Positions 1 through 8,487 of a DNA stretch of 64,000 nucleotides are shown here, piece by piece. The translations under genes and the position numbers were made by a program. Numbering within the stretch: position 1 is the first letter of the stretch; each line of letters starts with the position of its first letter. Source of the DNA: Pacificispira sp033344895 (GTDB lineage Bacteria; Pseudomonadota; Alphaproteobacteria; UBA8366; Aestuariispiraceae); assembly GCA_965229685.1 (NCBI GenBank), contig OZ245920.1, forward strand, positions 1,302,001 to 1,366,000, in the 5' to 3' direction. The notes below the pieces were generated by a model. That model did not search any database. It had not been told where the DNA came from and was given only the letters and a program-made list of their open reading frames with translations.

Positions 1-440
1 CCCATGCAGGGGGCACGAATGACCCGAACGTCGTCGCCGGCCCAACCTTGCAGATCGCTCAGGAGCTTCTGGGCGCCCAGCATCTCACAGGTCAGCGAAT
101 CGCAGACCCGGACCGTCAATTCCGGCGGGGCCGGGTCGTCTTCCATCACAAGGTCGAAATGGGCGTAGAAGCTTGCGACCTCAAAAACCTCCGCCATGGG
201 CAGGTTCATCTGGTCGGCCAACGCTGCCAGATGGCGTGCGTGAAGGCAGCCGAAACGATCCTGAACCAGGTGCAGATGTTCGATCAGCAGATCGCGGTCG
301 CGCGGCGCATCGCCCAACAGATCGGCGACTTCCTGCAAGGCGTCCGGGTCGATCTGGCGACCCTTCGGGTGCGGTGTCGTCTTGCGTCGGCCGAAGCCGG
401 GGCTTCGGAATTGGCGAACGCTGTTATCGCCGTCGGGCAT
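1..440 (-). CDS. NuoE/FdsG-type thioredoxin-like [2Fe-2S] subunit (formate dehydrogenase gamma-like), partial
   Basis: This frame runs off the left edge of the window, so only about the first 146 residues are seen. It starts at an ATG (438-440) preceded by GGCAGGAGA. An N-terminal helical part (roughly residues 20-90) is followed by the start of a thioredoxin-like ferredoxin fold with the first cluster cysteines spaced C-x4-C (in VCDSLTC) and a third cysteine in RAPCMG. This is the pattern of the 24 kDa subunit of complex I and of the gamma subunit of NAD-dependent formate dehydrogenase, which carries a [2Fe-2S] cluster in electron transfer to NAD. The standalone context, outside a visible nuo operon, favours formate dehydrogenase; the partner genes lie outside the window. 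Confidence 0.8.
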   Translation of the reverse strand, partial: MPDGDNSVRQFRSPGFGRRKTTPHPKGRQIDPDALQEVADLLGDAPRDRDLLIEHLHLVQDRFGCLHARHLAALADQMNLPMAEVFEVASFYAHFDLVMEDDPAPPELTVRVCDSLTCEMLGAQKLLSDLQGWAGDDVRVIRAPCM

Positions 441-490
441 CAATGCTCTCCTGCCGGTATCGAATACGCATAGAGTGAAGGTATGCGGCC

Positions 491-506
491 GACAGGTAAA
501 CCTGTC
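491..506. promoter_or_regulatory. Palindrome upstream of the NuoE/FdsG-type gene
   Basis: GACAGGTAAACCTGTC is a palindrome with perfect 7-base arms around a central AA. It sits 51-66 bases upstream of the start codon of the minus-strand gene, where an operator or activator site would be expected. The binding protein is unknown. Confidence 0.45.
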
Positions 507-559
507 CGCCCCATACTCGTTGGAACCACCGCGCAGACGGGCAGTACCATTGCCGAATT

Positions 560-598
560 GTTTAACGGATGGCGGGTCGACCGTTCTGGCCGTTAAAC
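560..598 (-). terminator. Long-loop inverted repeat at the 3' end of the DUF3553 gene
   Basis: GTTTAACGG (560-568) and CCGTTAAAC (590-598) are perfect 9-base arms around a 21-base loop. The right arm overlaps the stop codon of the DUF3553 gene. There is no U-tract after the stem, so a classical intrinsic terminator is doubtful; a 3' stabilising hairpin or a protein site is also possible. Confidence 0.3.
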
Positions 599-793
599 GT
601 CAATCTCTGCATCGGCCGCGACCAGCCCGACAACGGCGGTGTCGATCAGGACTTTGCCCCGGTCTTCGAAATTGACGGTTACCCGGGTTCCGACGCAGGA
701 TTGGACCTGTCCAATCCCCCAGTCCGGTGCGTCGGGATGACGGACATAGGCACCGGGCACGAGGCCCTGTTCGTCCGAATGGTCGGTGATCAT
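593..793 (-). CDS. DUF3553 domain-containing protein
   Basis: A 66-residue protein that matches the DUF3553 pattern over almost its whole length: PGAYVRHPDAPDWGIGQVQS followed by a VTVNFEDRGKVLID segment. The family is small, common in Alphaproteobacteria and has no assigned reaction; the beta-rich PxxxVRHPxxPxWGxGxV core suggests a small barrel. It is divergent from chpT with about 90 bases between the starts, so the two may share a control region. No signal peptide or membrane segment is seen. The family call is strong, the function is unknown. Confidence 0.85.
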   Translation of the reverse strand: MITDHSDEQGLVPGAYVRHPDAPDWGIGQVQSCVGTRVTVNFEDRGKVLIDTAVVGLVAADAEIDV

Positions 794-882
794 GGGTTCC
801 CTCGCTCCTCACGCTCAATCTGTCGATCTGATTGTGCAGTGCAATATATCATGCGTTGATTCGAATAATGAGGCCAGTAAAA

Positions 883-1560
883 ATGACTTTTGGTTCCCAG
901 ATGCCCCCGATCGCACCGGATTCCGATCCACAGCCGATTTCTTTCGAAGTGGCGCTCGCCGACCTTACGGCGTCCCGGATGGCGCATGAGATTGTCGGAC
1001 CCGTCGGCGCGATCTCGAACGGGCTTGAGCTGATGGAAGAACTGGGAGCCGATGCTGGCGACGACGCATTAAAGCTGGTCGCGGACAGTGCGCGTCAGGC
1101 CGGCGCCCGGCTGCAGTTCTATCGCATGGCCTATGGACGGTCCGGATACGGGATCACGAACATGGCGCAATTGCGCGCCGCTGCCTCCGCATTCTTTGAC
1201 GAGGCGCCGCATCACGATCTTTCCTGGCCGTTACCGCCGGTTTTGCCGTCTCTGGATGACGGGGCGGGCCGGGTGATTCTGATCCTGACCGAACTGGCCC
1301 GGGATTGCCTGGTGCGTGGCGGAACCGTTCGGGTTTCGACCTCGGACGATACGGTCGACGTCATGGCGCAGGGCCAGGGAGCGCAGTTGGAGGAGTCGCT
1401 GGCCCGGGCCCTCGATGGTCGGATGGATGCCTCTGATTTGACACCCCGAACCGTCCATGCGGCGCTGGCACGCACGTTTGCCGGGGAGATCGGCTATCGG
1501 GTCGCGGTCAAAGCAGAAACAGAAACTGTCACTTTGTCGCTCGTTCGGGCGATTGGTTAA
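883..1560 (+). CDS. chpT: Histidine phosphotransferase ChpT
   Basis: The product is about 225 residues and matches ChpT, the dimeric phosphotransferase that in Caulobacter relays phosphate from CckA to CtrA and CpdR. The phospho-acceptor lies in ASRMAHEIVGPVGAISNGLE, His35 counted from the chosen start. A degenerate ATPase-like C-terminal half follows, without intact nucleotide-binding boxes, as is usual for ChpT. The ATG at 883 is preferred because GAGG lies nine bases upstream; an ATG at 868 and a TTG at 832 are also in frame. It lies directly ahead of cheA. The tandem CtrA-type boxes elsewhere in this window fit a ChpT-CtrA pathway in this organism. Confidence 0.88.
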   Translation: MTFGSQMPPIAPDSDPQPISFEVALADLTASRMAHEIVGPVGAISNGLELMEELGADAGDDALKLVADSARQAGARLQFYRMAYGRSGYGITNMAQLRAAASAFFDEAPHHDLSWPLPPVLPSLDDGAGRVILILTELARDCLVRGGTVRVSTSDDTVDVMAQGQGAQLEESLARALDGRMDASDLTPRTVHAALARTFAGEIGYRVAVKAETETVTLSLVRAIG

Positions 1561-1572
1561 ATTCTTTCTTAA
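1558..1572. promoter_or_regulatory. Near-consensus CtrA-type box between chpT and cheA
   Basis: The sequence reads TAAA-N7-TTAA followed by CC, one mismatch from the CtrA consensus TTAA-N7-TTAA. A second reading gives TTAA-N8-TTAA, one base too wide. It overlaps the chpT stop codon and lies about 80 bases before cheA. This is a weak candidate that rests on position as much as on sequence. Confidence 0.25.
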
Positions 1573-1653
1573 CCTTTACCGGACTACCTTTCGACTGCAT
1601 GATTACAGAAGCTGGCGCACGGGGCGGCTAAGGTTAGGGACTGGAGACACCTT

Positions 1654-4485
1654 ATGGACGATCTTCTCAGCGAATTTCTGACGGAAACGGCGGAGAGCAT
1701 GGATGTGCTCGACACCGAGCTGATCAAGCTGGAGCAGAACCCAAACGATCAGGCGATCCTGTCCAATATTTTCCGGCTGGTTCATACCATCAAGGGGACC
1801 TGCGGGTTCCTGGGCCTGCCGCGACTGGAAGCGGTGGCGCACGCGTCCGAGAACGTTCTCGGCAGGATCCGCGACGGCGAACTGGATGTTTCGCCGGCGG
1901 CCGTATCCCTGGTTCTCGAATCCCTCGACCAGATCAAGCTGATCCTGAAAGGGTTGGAAGAGACGGAGGCCGAGCCTGCAGGCGATGACAGCGATCTGAT
2001 CCAGCGACTCAATCATCTGGCGGAAACCGGCGAGGTCCCGGGCGCGGACAATGCGCCGCCAGCAGCCGCGAAACCGTCCGACGACGCGGATGAGGAAGAT
2101 GCCGCCGCTGCTGCGGCCATGGAAGCGGAAGCGGGCAAGACGACTGCGGGAAGCGCTGCCTTCGACGCGATGCTGAACTCGGACGAGGTGGCGGAGGACT
2201 CCCCGGAACTACAGGCCGCATTCGACAATGCGGTTTACAAGGGGCCAGGCGATCCGAACGCCGCTTCGAAGGCAGCCGACGGCGCCGGGGAGCCGGAACC
2301 GGAGCCCGAAGCAGAGCCGGAGAAGGCCAATCTTCCGGCCACGACGGCCTCCAAGGCGCCGGCCACCAAGGAGACAAAGGCAGCCGAAGGGGCGCCGCCG
2401 GCCGAGAAGAAGGAAGGCGCCGGCGTCATTCAGACGATCCGCGTCAATGTCGATCTTCTGGAAAATCTGATGACCATGGTCTCGGAACTGGTCCTGACTC
2501 GGAACCAGTTGCTGCAAATTCTGCGCTCCCAGGGTGACAGCGAATTCAATGCGCCGCTTCAGCGCCTGTCCCACGTGACGTCCGAACTGCAGGAAGGGGT
2601 CATGAAGACCCGTATGCAGCCGATCGGGAACGCCTGGGCCAAGCTGCCGCGTATCGTTCGCGACCTGTCGCTTGAATTGGACAAGAAAATCGACCTACAG
2701 ATGGTTGGTGCCGAGACGGAACTGGACCGTCAAGTGCTGGAAATCATCAAGGATCCGCTGACCCACATGGTCCGCAACTCCGCTGACCACGGTATTGAAA
2801 TGCCGGCGGAGCGTGTGGCTGCGGGCAAGTCGGAAACCGGTACCATCACCCTGAACGCCTTCCATGAAGGCGGGCACATCCTGATCGAGATCAAGGATGA
2901 CGGGAAGGGATTGGCCGCGGACAAGATCAAGGCAAAGGCCATCGCGAACGGCCTGGCGACCGAGTCCGAACTGGAGCAGATGAGCGAGCATCAGATCCAG
3001 CAGTTCATTTTCGCTGCCGGCTTCTCTACCGCTGCTCAGGTGACCTCCGTTTCCGGCCGTGGCGTCGGCATGGATGTCGTGAAAAGCAATATCGACAAGA
3101 TCGGTGGAACGGTCGAACTGAAGTCGACGGAAGGTAAGGGAACGACCTTTACCATCAAGATTCCGCTGACACTCGCCATCGTCTCCGCCCTGATCGTGGA
3201 ATGCGGCGCCGAACGCTTCGCCATTCCGCAGATCAGCGTCGTCGAACTGGTTCGTGCGTCCGCCGATGCCGAACACAAGATCGAGATGATCCACGGCACC
3301 CCGGTCCTGCGTCTGCGCAACCGGCTGTTGCCGCTGGTCAATCTGCGCAAGCTTCTGGACGTGGAAGGCGCGGACGACATGACCGATCTGGACGAGGCTT
3401 TCATCGTCGTCAGCCAGGTCGGTGCTTACACATTCGGCATCATTGTCGACAAGATCTACGACGCCGAGGAAATCGTCGTGAAGCCGGTATCCTCCCTGGT
3501 ACGGCATATCCCGATCTTTGCGGGCAATACCATTCTGGGGGACGGCAGCGTTATCATGATCCTCGATCCCAACGGAATCGCCCAATCGACCGGCGAAATT
3601 CAGGTTGCCGAACAGCAGGCATTGGAAACGGCGGAGGCCCGTGCCAATCAGGGACAGGAGCGGGTTGCACTGCTGTTGTTCCGCGCCGATGGAAAACAGC
3701 CCAAGGCGGTCCCGCTGGCACTCGTCGCGCGACTGGAAGAAATCAACTTCGACGAGGTCGAATACTCCAACGGCCGTGCGATGGTTCAGTATCGCGGATC
3801 GCTCATGCCCCTTGTTCCGGTCAATCCGAGCGAATCCTTCCCGGAGACGGGCAAGAAGCCAACCCTCGTGTTCTCGGACCGCTCGCGGTCGATGGGACTC
3901 GTGGTCGACGAAATCCTCGACATCGTCGAGGATCGCCTGACCGTCGAACATGGCGCGTCGCGCGAAGGTTTCGTCGGCAGCGCCATCGTCAACGGCCAAG
4001 CGACGGAGATCATCGATACCGCCCATTATCTGACGGTGGCCTTCCCGGATTGGTTCGGCCGCGAAAAGGGCGGCGCGCTGGAAACCAATGCCAACCATCA
4101 GGCGCGGGTGCTGCTGGTGGATGACAGTGCGTTCTTCCGCAACCTCCTGTCGCCGATGCTCTCGGCGGCGGGCTACGCCGTTACCTCCGTCGACAGCGCC
4201 GAAGCTGCCTTGAAACTGCAGGCGCGCGGCCAGGAGTTCGACGCCATCGTGTCGGATATCGAAATGCCCGGCATGAATGGTTTCGAACTGGTCGAGGAAT
4301 TGCGCGGCGGTGGCCGCTGGTCGGATCTGCCCATCGTCGCGATGTCGTCGCACACGACCCAGGCGGATCTGGAGCGGGGGCACGAGGTCGGCTTCACGGA
4401 TTATGTCGCGAAACACGACCGCGACGGTCTGCTGCAGGCCCTTTCGGAAACCTTGACCGACGGGTTTGTGCGCGAGGCCGGCTGA
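1654..4485 (+). CDS. cheA: Hybrid chemotaxis histidine kinase CheA with two CheW-like domains and a receiver
   Basis: This 943-residue cytoplasmic kinase has, in order, an Hpt domain with His44 (RLVHTIKGTCGFLG), an Ala/Pro/Glu-rich linker (about 125-255), a dimerisation domain (257-320), a HATPase domain (365-505; RNSADHG, DDGKGL and GRGVGMDVV boxes), a CheW-like domain (505-645), a second CheW-like domain (668-800) and a C-terminal receiver (817-935; Asp823/824, Asp868, Lys920). Standard CheA is about 650 residues with one CheW domain and no receiver. GGAG precedes the ATG. It heads cheA-cheY-cheB-cheR. No separate cheW lies in the operon, so the duplicated CheW domain may take over coupling to receptors, and the receiver may act as a phosphate sink. 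Confidence 0.93.
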   Translation: MDDLLSEFLTETAESMDVLDTELIKLEQNPNDQAILSNIFRLVHTIKGTCGFLGLPRLEAVAHASENVLGRIRDGELDVSPAAVSLVLESLDQIKLILKGLEETEAEPAGDDSDLIQRLNHLAETGEVPGADNAPPAAAKPSDDADEEDAAAAAAMEAEAGKTTAGSAAFDAMLNSDEVAEDSPELQAAFDNAVYKGPGDPNAASKAADGAGEPEPEPEAEPEKANLPATTASKAPATKETKAAEGAPPAEKKEGAGVIQTIRVNVDLLENLMTMVSELVLTRNQLLQILRSQGDSEFNAPLQRLSHVTSELQEGVMKTRMQPIGNAWAKLPRIVRDLSLELDKKIDLQMVGAETELDRQVLEIIKDPLTHMVRNSADHGIEMPAERVAAGKSETGTITLNAFHEGGHILIEIKDDGKGLAADKIKAKAIANGLATESELEQMSEHQIQQFIFAAGFSTAAQVTSVSGRGVGMDVVKSNIDKIGGTVELKSTEGKGTTFTIKIPLTLAIVSALIVECGAERFAIPQISVVELVRASADAEHKIEMIHGTPVLRLRNRLLPLVNLRKLLDVEGADDMTDLDEAFIVVSQVGAYTFGIIVDKIYDAEEIVVKPVSSLVRHIPIFAGNTILGDGSVIMILDPNGIAQSTGEIQVAEQQALETAEARANQGQERVALLLFRADGKQPKAVPLALVARLEEINFDEVEYSNGRAMVQYRGSLMPLVPVNPSESFPETGKKPTLVFSDRSRSMGLVVDEILDIVEDRLTVEHGASREGFVGSAIVNGQATEIIDTAHYLTVAFPDWFGREKGGALETNANHQARVLLVDDSAFFRNLLSPMLSAAGYAVTSVDSAEAALKLQARGQEFDAIVSDIEMPGMNGFELVEELRGGGRWSDLPIVAMSSHTTQADLERGHEVGFTDYVAKHDRDGLLQALSETLTDGFVREAG

Positions 4486-4650
4486 ACCGGTGTGATCGGC
4501 ATGCCACCGTCATTGGAGCGACGGTATCCTTGCGAGTGATAGAGGCGGGGGCTAATCTCGGATGAGACGGAATGAAGGCGGTTGCCGGACCCAGGGAGTT
4601 CCGGCGGTGCAGAATGTTCGAATTCGGTTTGTGGTCAGTGGGGTAGAACG

Positions 4651-5016
4651 ATGAAATCCTGCATTGTCGTCGACGATTCTCGGGTCATCCGCATGGTGGC
4701 ACGAAAGATCCTCGAGGAACTTGGCTTCGAGGTCATTGAAGCGGAAGACGGCCAGGAGGCGCTCGACGAATGCAAAAAGTCGATGCCCGATGGCGTTCTG
4801 CTGGACTGGAACATGCCTGTCATGGACGGTCTGACCTTCCTTAAGGAACTGCGGAAGCTGCCCAGCGGCGGCGACCCGAAGGTCGTGTTCTGCACGACGG
4901 AAAACGACCTGAACCACATTCAGGAGGCGATTTCCGCGGGGGCGGACGAATACATCATGAAACCGTTCGACAGCGAGATTGTCTCGTCCAAATTCGCGCA
5001 GGTGGGGCTTCTTTGA
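4651..5016 (+). CDS. cheY: Single-domain chemotaxis response regulator CheY
   Basis: This 121-residue stand-alone receiver has the acidic pocket (VVDDS, Asp8-9), phospho-acceptor Asp52 (LLDWNMPVMDG), a conserved Thr in FCTTEND and Lys104 (IMKPFD). Phosphorylated CheY normally binds the flagellar switch to change rotation. The ATG at 4651 gives a normal CheY length; an in-frame start about 70 bases upstream would add an unsupported tail. It follows cheA after 165 bases in which I found no cheW. Its stop codon directly abuts the cheB start, so the two are likely coupled in translation. Confidence 0.92.
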   Translation: MKSCIVVDDSRVIRMVARKILEELGFEVIEAEDGQEALDECKKSMPDGVLLDWNMPVMDGLTFLKELRKLPSGGDPKVVFCTTENDLNHIQEAISAGADEYIMKPFDSEIVSSKFAQVGLL

Positions 5017-6174
5017 ATGAGCAGCCTGGGCGCATCGCAAGCAGCGGCGGGGGCCAGTAACGCCGACCCGATCCGCGTCATGGTCGTGGATGACGCGCTT
5101 GTGATCCGGGGAATGCTGAGCCGCATGCTGGAGGAGGCGGGCGATATCAGCGTCGTGGCCTCGGCCGGCGACGGGGAACGCGCCTTGGCCCAACTGAAGC
5201 GCAATCCGGTCGACGTCGTCGTTCTGGATATTGAGATGCCGCGTATGGACGGGATCGAGGCGTTGCCGAAGATCGTGTCCGAATACCCCAATATTCAGGT
5301 CGTGATGGCCTCGACCCTGACCAAACGCAATGCCGAGATCTCGCTCAAGGCAATGGAGCTGGGCGCTGCGGACTATGTCACCAAGCCCGGTTCAACCGGC
5401 GAGCTGCGGTCCGCGGACGAGTTCAAGCGCGAACTGGTGGAGAAAGTCCGGTCACTGGGCAGGGCGGCACGGCGCCGTGCCGGACGAAATGCCCCGAAGC
5501 CGACGACATTCCGCGCGGATCCGGCAAAACCGACAACAGCGACGCTGACGCCCAAGGGGCGCGAAGTCGTCCTGCGGCCGCTGAAGCCTTTTCGACCGGA
5601 GGCGCTGGCCATCGGGAGTTCGACCGGCGGGCCACAGGCGCTGATGCGGGTTCTGAAGGATCTGGGCGAAGTGCGCCAGCCGATCTTCATCACGCAGCAC
5701 ATGCCGCCGACCTTCACAACGATCCTGGCGGAACATATCGGGCGCAGCACGGGGCGGAAGTGTGTCGAAGGGGTTTCCGGGATGGCCGTGGAAAGCGGCG
5801 GTATCTATCTTGCGCCGGGCGAACGTCATATGCTGATCCGGTCGTCAGGCGGCCGCACGGTTATCGAACTGACCGAAGACCCGCCGGAAAACTTCTGCCG
5901 GCCGGCGGTCGACCCGATGTTGCGCAGCCTGTCCACGGTCTATGGCGCAAAGCTGCTGGTGACGATTTTGACCGGCATGGGGTCAGACGGCGCAAAGGGT
6001 GGTAAAGTGTGCGTTGACGCCGGGGCTCAGGTTCTGGCACAGGACGAGGCGACGAGCGTCGTTTGGGGTATGCCGGGTGCGGCGGCCACTGCGGGAATAT
6101 GCGGGGCGGTATTGCCGCTCGATAAGATCGGCCAGGAGATTCGTCGTTTCGCGGTCGACGGAGGACGGCCATGA
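5017..6174 (+). CDS. cheB: Protein-glutamate methylesterase CheB
   Basis: CheB demethylates (and deamidates) receptor glutamates in chemotactic adaptation. The 385-residue protein has an N-terminal receiver (about 19-140; acceptor Asp71 in VVLDIEMPRMDG, Lys123), a basic and proline-rich linker (150-190) and the methylesterase domain with the catalytic triad Ser201/202 (GSSTGGP), His228 (TQHMP) and Asp324 (GMGSDGA). All key residues are present, so it should be active and controlled by CheA phosphorylation. It starts at the base after the cheY stop codon and overlaps cheR by four bases (ATGA). Confidence 0.95.
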   Translation: MSSLGASQAAAGASNADPIRVMVVDDALVIRGMLSRMLEEAGDISVVASAGDGERALAQLKRNPVDVVVLDIEMPRMDGIEALPKIVSEYPNIQVVMASTLTKRNAEISLKAMELGAADYVTKPGSTGELRSADEFKRELVEKVRSLGRAARRRAGRNAPKPTTFRADPAKPTTATLTPKGREVVLRPLKPFRPEALAIGSSTGGPQALMRVLKDLGEVRQPIFITQHMPPTFTTILAEHIGRSTGRKCVEGVSGMAVESGGIYLAPGERHMLIRSSGGRTVIELTEDPPENFCRPAVDPMLRSLSTVYGAKLLVTILTGMGSDGAKGGKVCVDAGAQVLAQDEATSVVWGMPGAAATAGICGAVLPLDKIGQEIRRFAVDGGRP

Positions 6175-7007
6175 AAATCGAAGATTTCGATATGCTGGCG
6201 ACGCTGCTGAAGCAGCGTTCCGGTCTGGTGCTGACCAAGGACAAGGCGTATCTGCTGGAAACCCGCCTGATGCCGGTTGCGCGTAAGCACGGCATGAAGG
6301 ATCTGGATCAGTTGTGCGACGCCGTCCGGCTTCGCAAGGACGCCAAGGTTATCGCCGATATCACCGAAGCGATGACGACGAACGAATCGCTGTTTTTCCG
6401 TGATACCAAGCCGTTCGATCAGTTCCGCAACGTCGTACTGCCGCAGTTGATGATCAACCGCGCATCGACGCGCAAGATCCGGATTTGGAGCGCCGCCTGT
6501 TCCAGCGGGCAGGAGCCCTATTCACTGGCCATGATCCTGAAGGAAGACCAGGCCAAGCTTCAGGGATGGCGTTTCGAGATTGTCGCCACCGATATCTCCG
6601 AAGAGATGCTGGCAAAGGCGCGGGCGGGGATCTACACGCAGTTCGAGGTTCAGCGCGGCCTGCCGATTCAGATGTTGGTGAAATACTTCAAGCAGAACGG
6701 CGACAAATGGCATATCGATGCCGGATTGCGCTCAATGATCGACTATCGTCCGTTCAACCTGCTGGAACATCCGCGTGGACTGGGCAATTTCGACGTCGTG
6801 TTCTGCCGCAACGTTCTGATCTATTTCGATCAGCCGACTAAAGCCAAGGTCCTGGGACAGGTATCGGACGTGCTGGCGAAAGACGGCGTGCTGTATCTCG
6901 GCGGCGCGGAAACGGTGCTGGGCGTCACCGACAAGTTCAAGCCGGTTCCCAATCTGCGCGGCATGTATCAGCATTCGGACGGTACGCCGGCGGTGAAGGT
7001 CGCCTGA
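6171..7007 (+). CDS. cheR: Chemotaxis protein methyltransferase CheR
   Basis: CheR transfers methyl groups from S-adenosylmethionine to receptor glutamates, opposing CheB. The 278-residue product has the usual alpha-helical N-terminal domain (TTNESLFFRD) and a SAM-binding domain with IWSAACSSGQEPYSLAM, VATDISEEML and the FDVVFCRNVLIYFD motif. The length is normal for the family. It overlaps cheB by four bases and is the last gene of the chemotaxis operon; the convergent nitroreductase gene ends only 13 bases beyond it. Confidence 0.95.
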   Translation: MKIEDFDMLATLLKQRSGLVLTKDKAYLLETRLMPVARKHGMKDLDQLCDAVRLRKDAKVIADITEAMTTNESLFFRDTKPFDQFRNVVLPQLMINRASTRKIRIWSAACSSGQEPYSLAMILKEDQAKLQGWRFEIVATDISEEMLAKARAGIYTQFEVQRGLPIQMLVKYFKQNGDKWHIDAGLRSMIDYRPFNLLEHPRGLGNFDVVFCRNVLIYFDQPTKAKVLGQVSDVLAKDGVLYLGGAETVLGVTDKFKPVPNLRGMYQHSDGTPAVKVA

Positions 7008-7020
7008 TTGCGGCGGCCGG

Positions 7021-7602
7021 TCAGCCCGGCCACTTCTCCATGAAACCGGTCGCATCGGGGCGTGCCATGGGGCGCGGCGTCTCGGTCGGGGTCCCCAGAT
7101 AGACAAATCCGACAAGCTTGTCCTTCGGCTGAAGGCCTAGACCGGCGCGTACCGTGTCGTCGAAGGCCGGCCACCCGGTCAGGAGGATCGCGCCCCAGCC
7201 CGCGGCAGGCGCGGCCAGAAGCAGGTTTTGTGTGGCACAGGCCGCGGCCACCAGCTGTTCCTCCACCGGAACCTTGGGGTGGTGTTCCATGATATCGACG
7301 CACACCGCGACGATCAGCGGTGAGCGCAACGGCTTCGATCGGATTGTCTCGATCGCTTCGGCATCTGCGGCCGGGTCGCGCTTTCGCAGGGCGGTTTCGA
7401 AGAGGTCCGACAGTTTGTGCCGATCATCGCCCCGTATGATCTTGAAACGCCATGGCCGGATGGCGCCGTGGTCGGGGGCACTCATGCATGCCTGCAGCAG
7501 TTCCGCCAGTTCCTCGTCATTCGGTGCCGGGTCGTCCAGCAGGTTCGCCTTCACAGAGCGGCGTTCCGCGATATGCGAGAGTATGGCTTCCCTGTTGCTC
7601 AT
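7021..7602 (-). CDS. Nitroreductase family protein (YdjA-like)
   Basis: A 193-residue FMN-dependent nitroreductase-fold protein. The N-terminal RRSVKANLLDDPAPNDEEL and the segment SAPDHGAIRPWRFKII match the compact YdjA group, which reduces nitro compounds or quinones with NAD(P)H. The central ATQNLLLAAPAAGWGAILLTG segment is the conserved dimer/flavin-contact region. GGAG precedes the ATG by seven bases. It is followed upstream on the same strand by a second, longer nitroreductase, separated by 66 bases. The physiological substrate cannot be read from the sequence. Confidence 0.85.
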   Translation of the reverse strand: MSNREAILSHIAERRSVKANLLDDPAPNDEELAELLQACMSAPDHGAIRPWRFKIIRGDDRHKLSDLFETALRKRDPAADAEAIETIRSKPLRSPLIVAVCVDIMEHHPKVPVEEQLVAAACATQNLLLAAPAAGWGAILLTGWPAFDDTVRAGLGLQPKDKLVGFVYLGTPTETPRPMARPDATGFMEKWPG

Positions 7603-7668
7603 TCAGTATCTCCAATTAAGAATGATTCGCAATTTTCAATGTGGCCTGCCCGCTGCGGGATTCAAGGT

Positions 7669-8487
7669 TCAGGACAGATCGAAACGCTTTCCACGAACAA
7701 ATTGTCCGAAATCGGCGCGTTCGGGAACCGCATATTGGCGGGCTTTGTCCTCGGACCAGGTGTAGGGCTCCGTCGTGCCGAACTTCTCCGCCAACCGTTG
7801 CTGGGCGAAGGGGTGCGTTTCGTTGCGGCGGCGGTCATAGGCATCCACCGCATGACGGATCCCGTCTTCATTGAACCGGTCGCGGTGCACTGTGTGGCTC
7901 AGCGGAAGGCGTGGGCTGATTGGCGGCTTCACCGCAGGGCGACCCAGGGCCAGACCGCAGATCGGAAAGACATGGTCGGGCAGGCCGGTGCGCTCCGAGA
8001 TGATGGCGGCATGGTTGCGGACAGCGCTGACAGGGCAGCAGCCATATCCCAGACGTTCGGCGGCAAGGGTGAAAGCCGTCAGCGCGACCGCGGCATCGAC
8101 CGACGCGTTGAAGAAGGCGTCGAGATGATCGTTGGCGAAGTCCCTGCCACGCCAGTCGTGGACCTGGCGCTGGCGACGGTTGTTGGCCAGGAACAGAAGG
8201 AAATGCGGCGCCGTGGCGATCCAGGGCATATCGGGAAACAGCCCGTCCATCCAGTTTCGCAGATCGGCGCTCTCGACCAGCAGGATATCGCGCTGCTGAA
8301 GGTCGCTCTTCGTCGGTGCTGACAGGGCGGCGGCCGCCAGAGTCTGCAGGACCTCATCCGGAATTCGTTCAGACGTAAAGGCACGACACGACCCGCGTGT
8401 CAGCATATCGGCCAGGACCTCCGATGCATCATTCGCCTGTGGTCCGTCGCCGTATCGCGCACGGATGGGGTTCTCCGCGTCAGTCAT
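7669..8487 (-). CDS. Nitroreductase family protein (FMN-dependent oxidoreductase)
   Basis: A 272-residue member of the nitroreductase superfamily, longer than its neighbour. RGSCRAFTSERIPDEVLQTLAAAALSAPTKSDLQQRDILLV is the flavin-binding N-terminal part, and the helix with TLAAERLGYGCCPVSAVRN fits the NfsA/flavin-reductase-like branch. It overlaps the rhomboid gene by eight bases, so both are probably co-transcribed with the acetyltransferase upstream. The two adjacent nitroreductases differ clearly in sequence, so they are not a recent duplication. The substrate is unknown. Confidence 0.78.
   Translation of the reverse strand: MTDAENPIRARYGDGPQANDASEVLADMLTRGSCRAFTSERIPDEVLQTLAAAALSAPTKSDLQQRDILLVESADLRNWMDGLFPDMPWIATAPHFLLFLANNRRQRQVHDWRGRDFANDHLDAFFNASVDAAVALTAFTLAAERLGYGCCPVSAVRNHAAIISERTGLPDHVFPICGLALGRPAVKPPISPRLPLSHTVHRDRFNEDGIRHAVDAYDRRRNETHPFAQQRLAEKFGTTEPYTWSEDKARQYAVPERADFGQFVRGKRFDLS

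Noticed and set aside
2695..4416. Long open frame on the minus strand opposite cheA
   Set aside because: It covers cheA, which has clear domains and catalytic residues; the antisense frame is a by-product of GC-rich codon use and matches no family.
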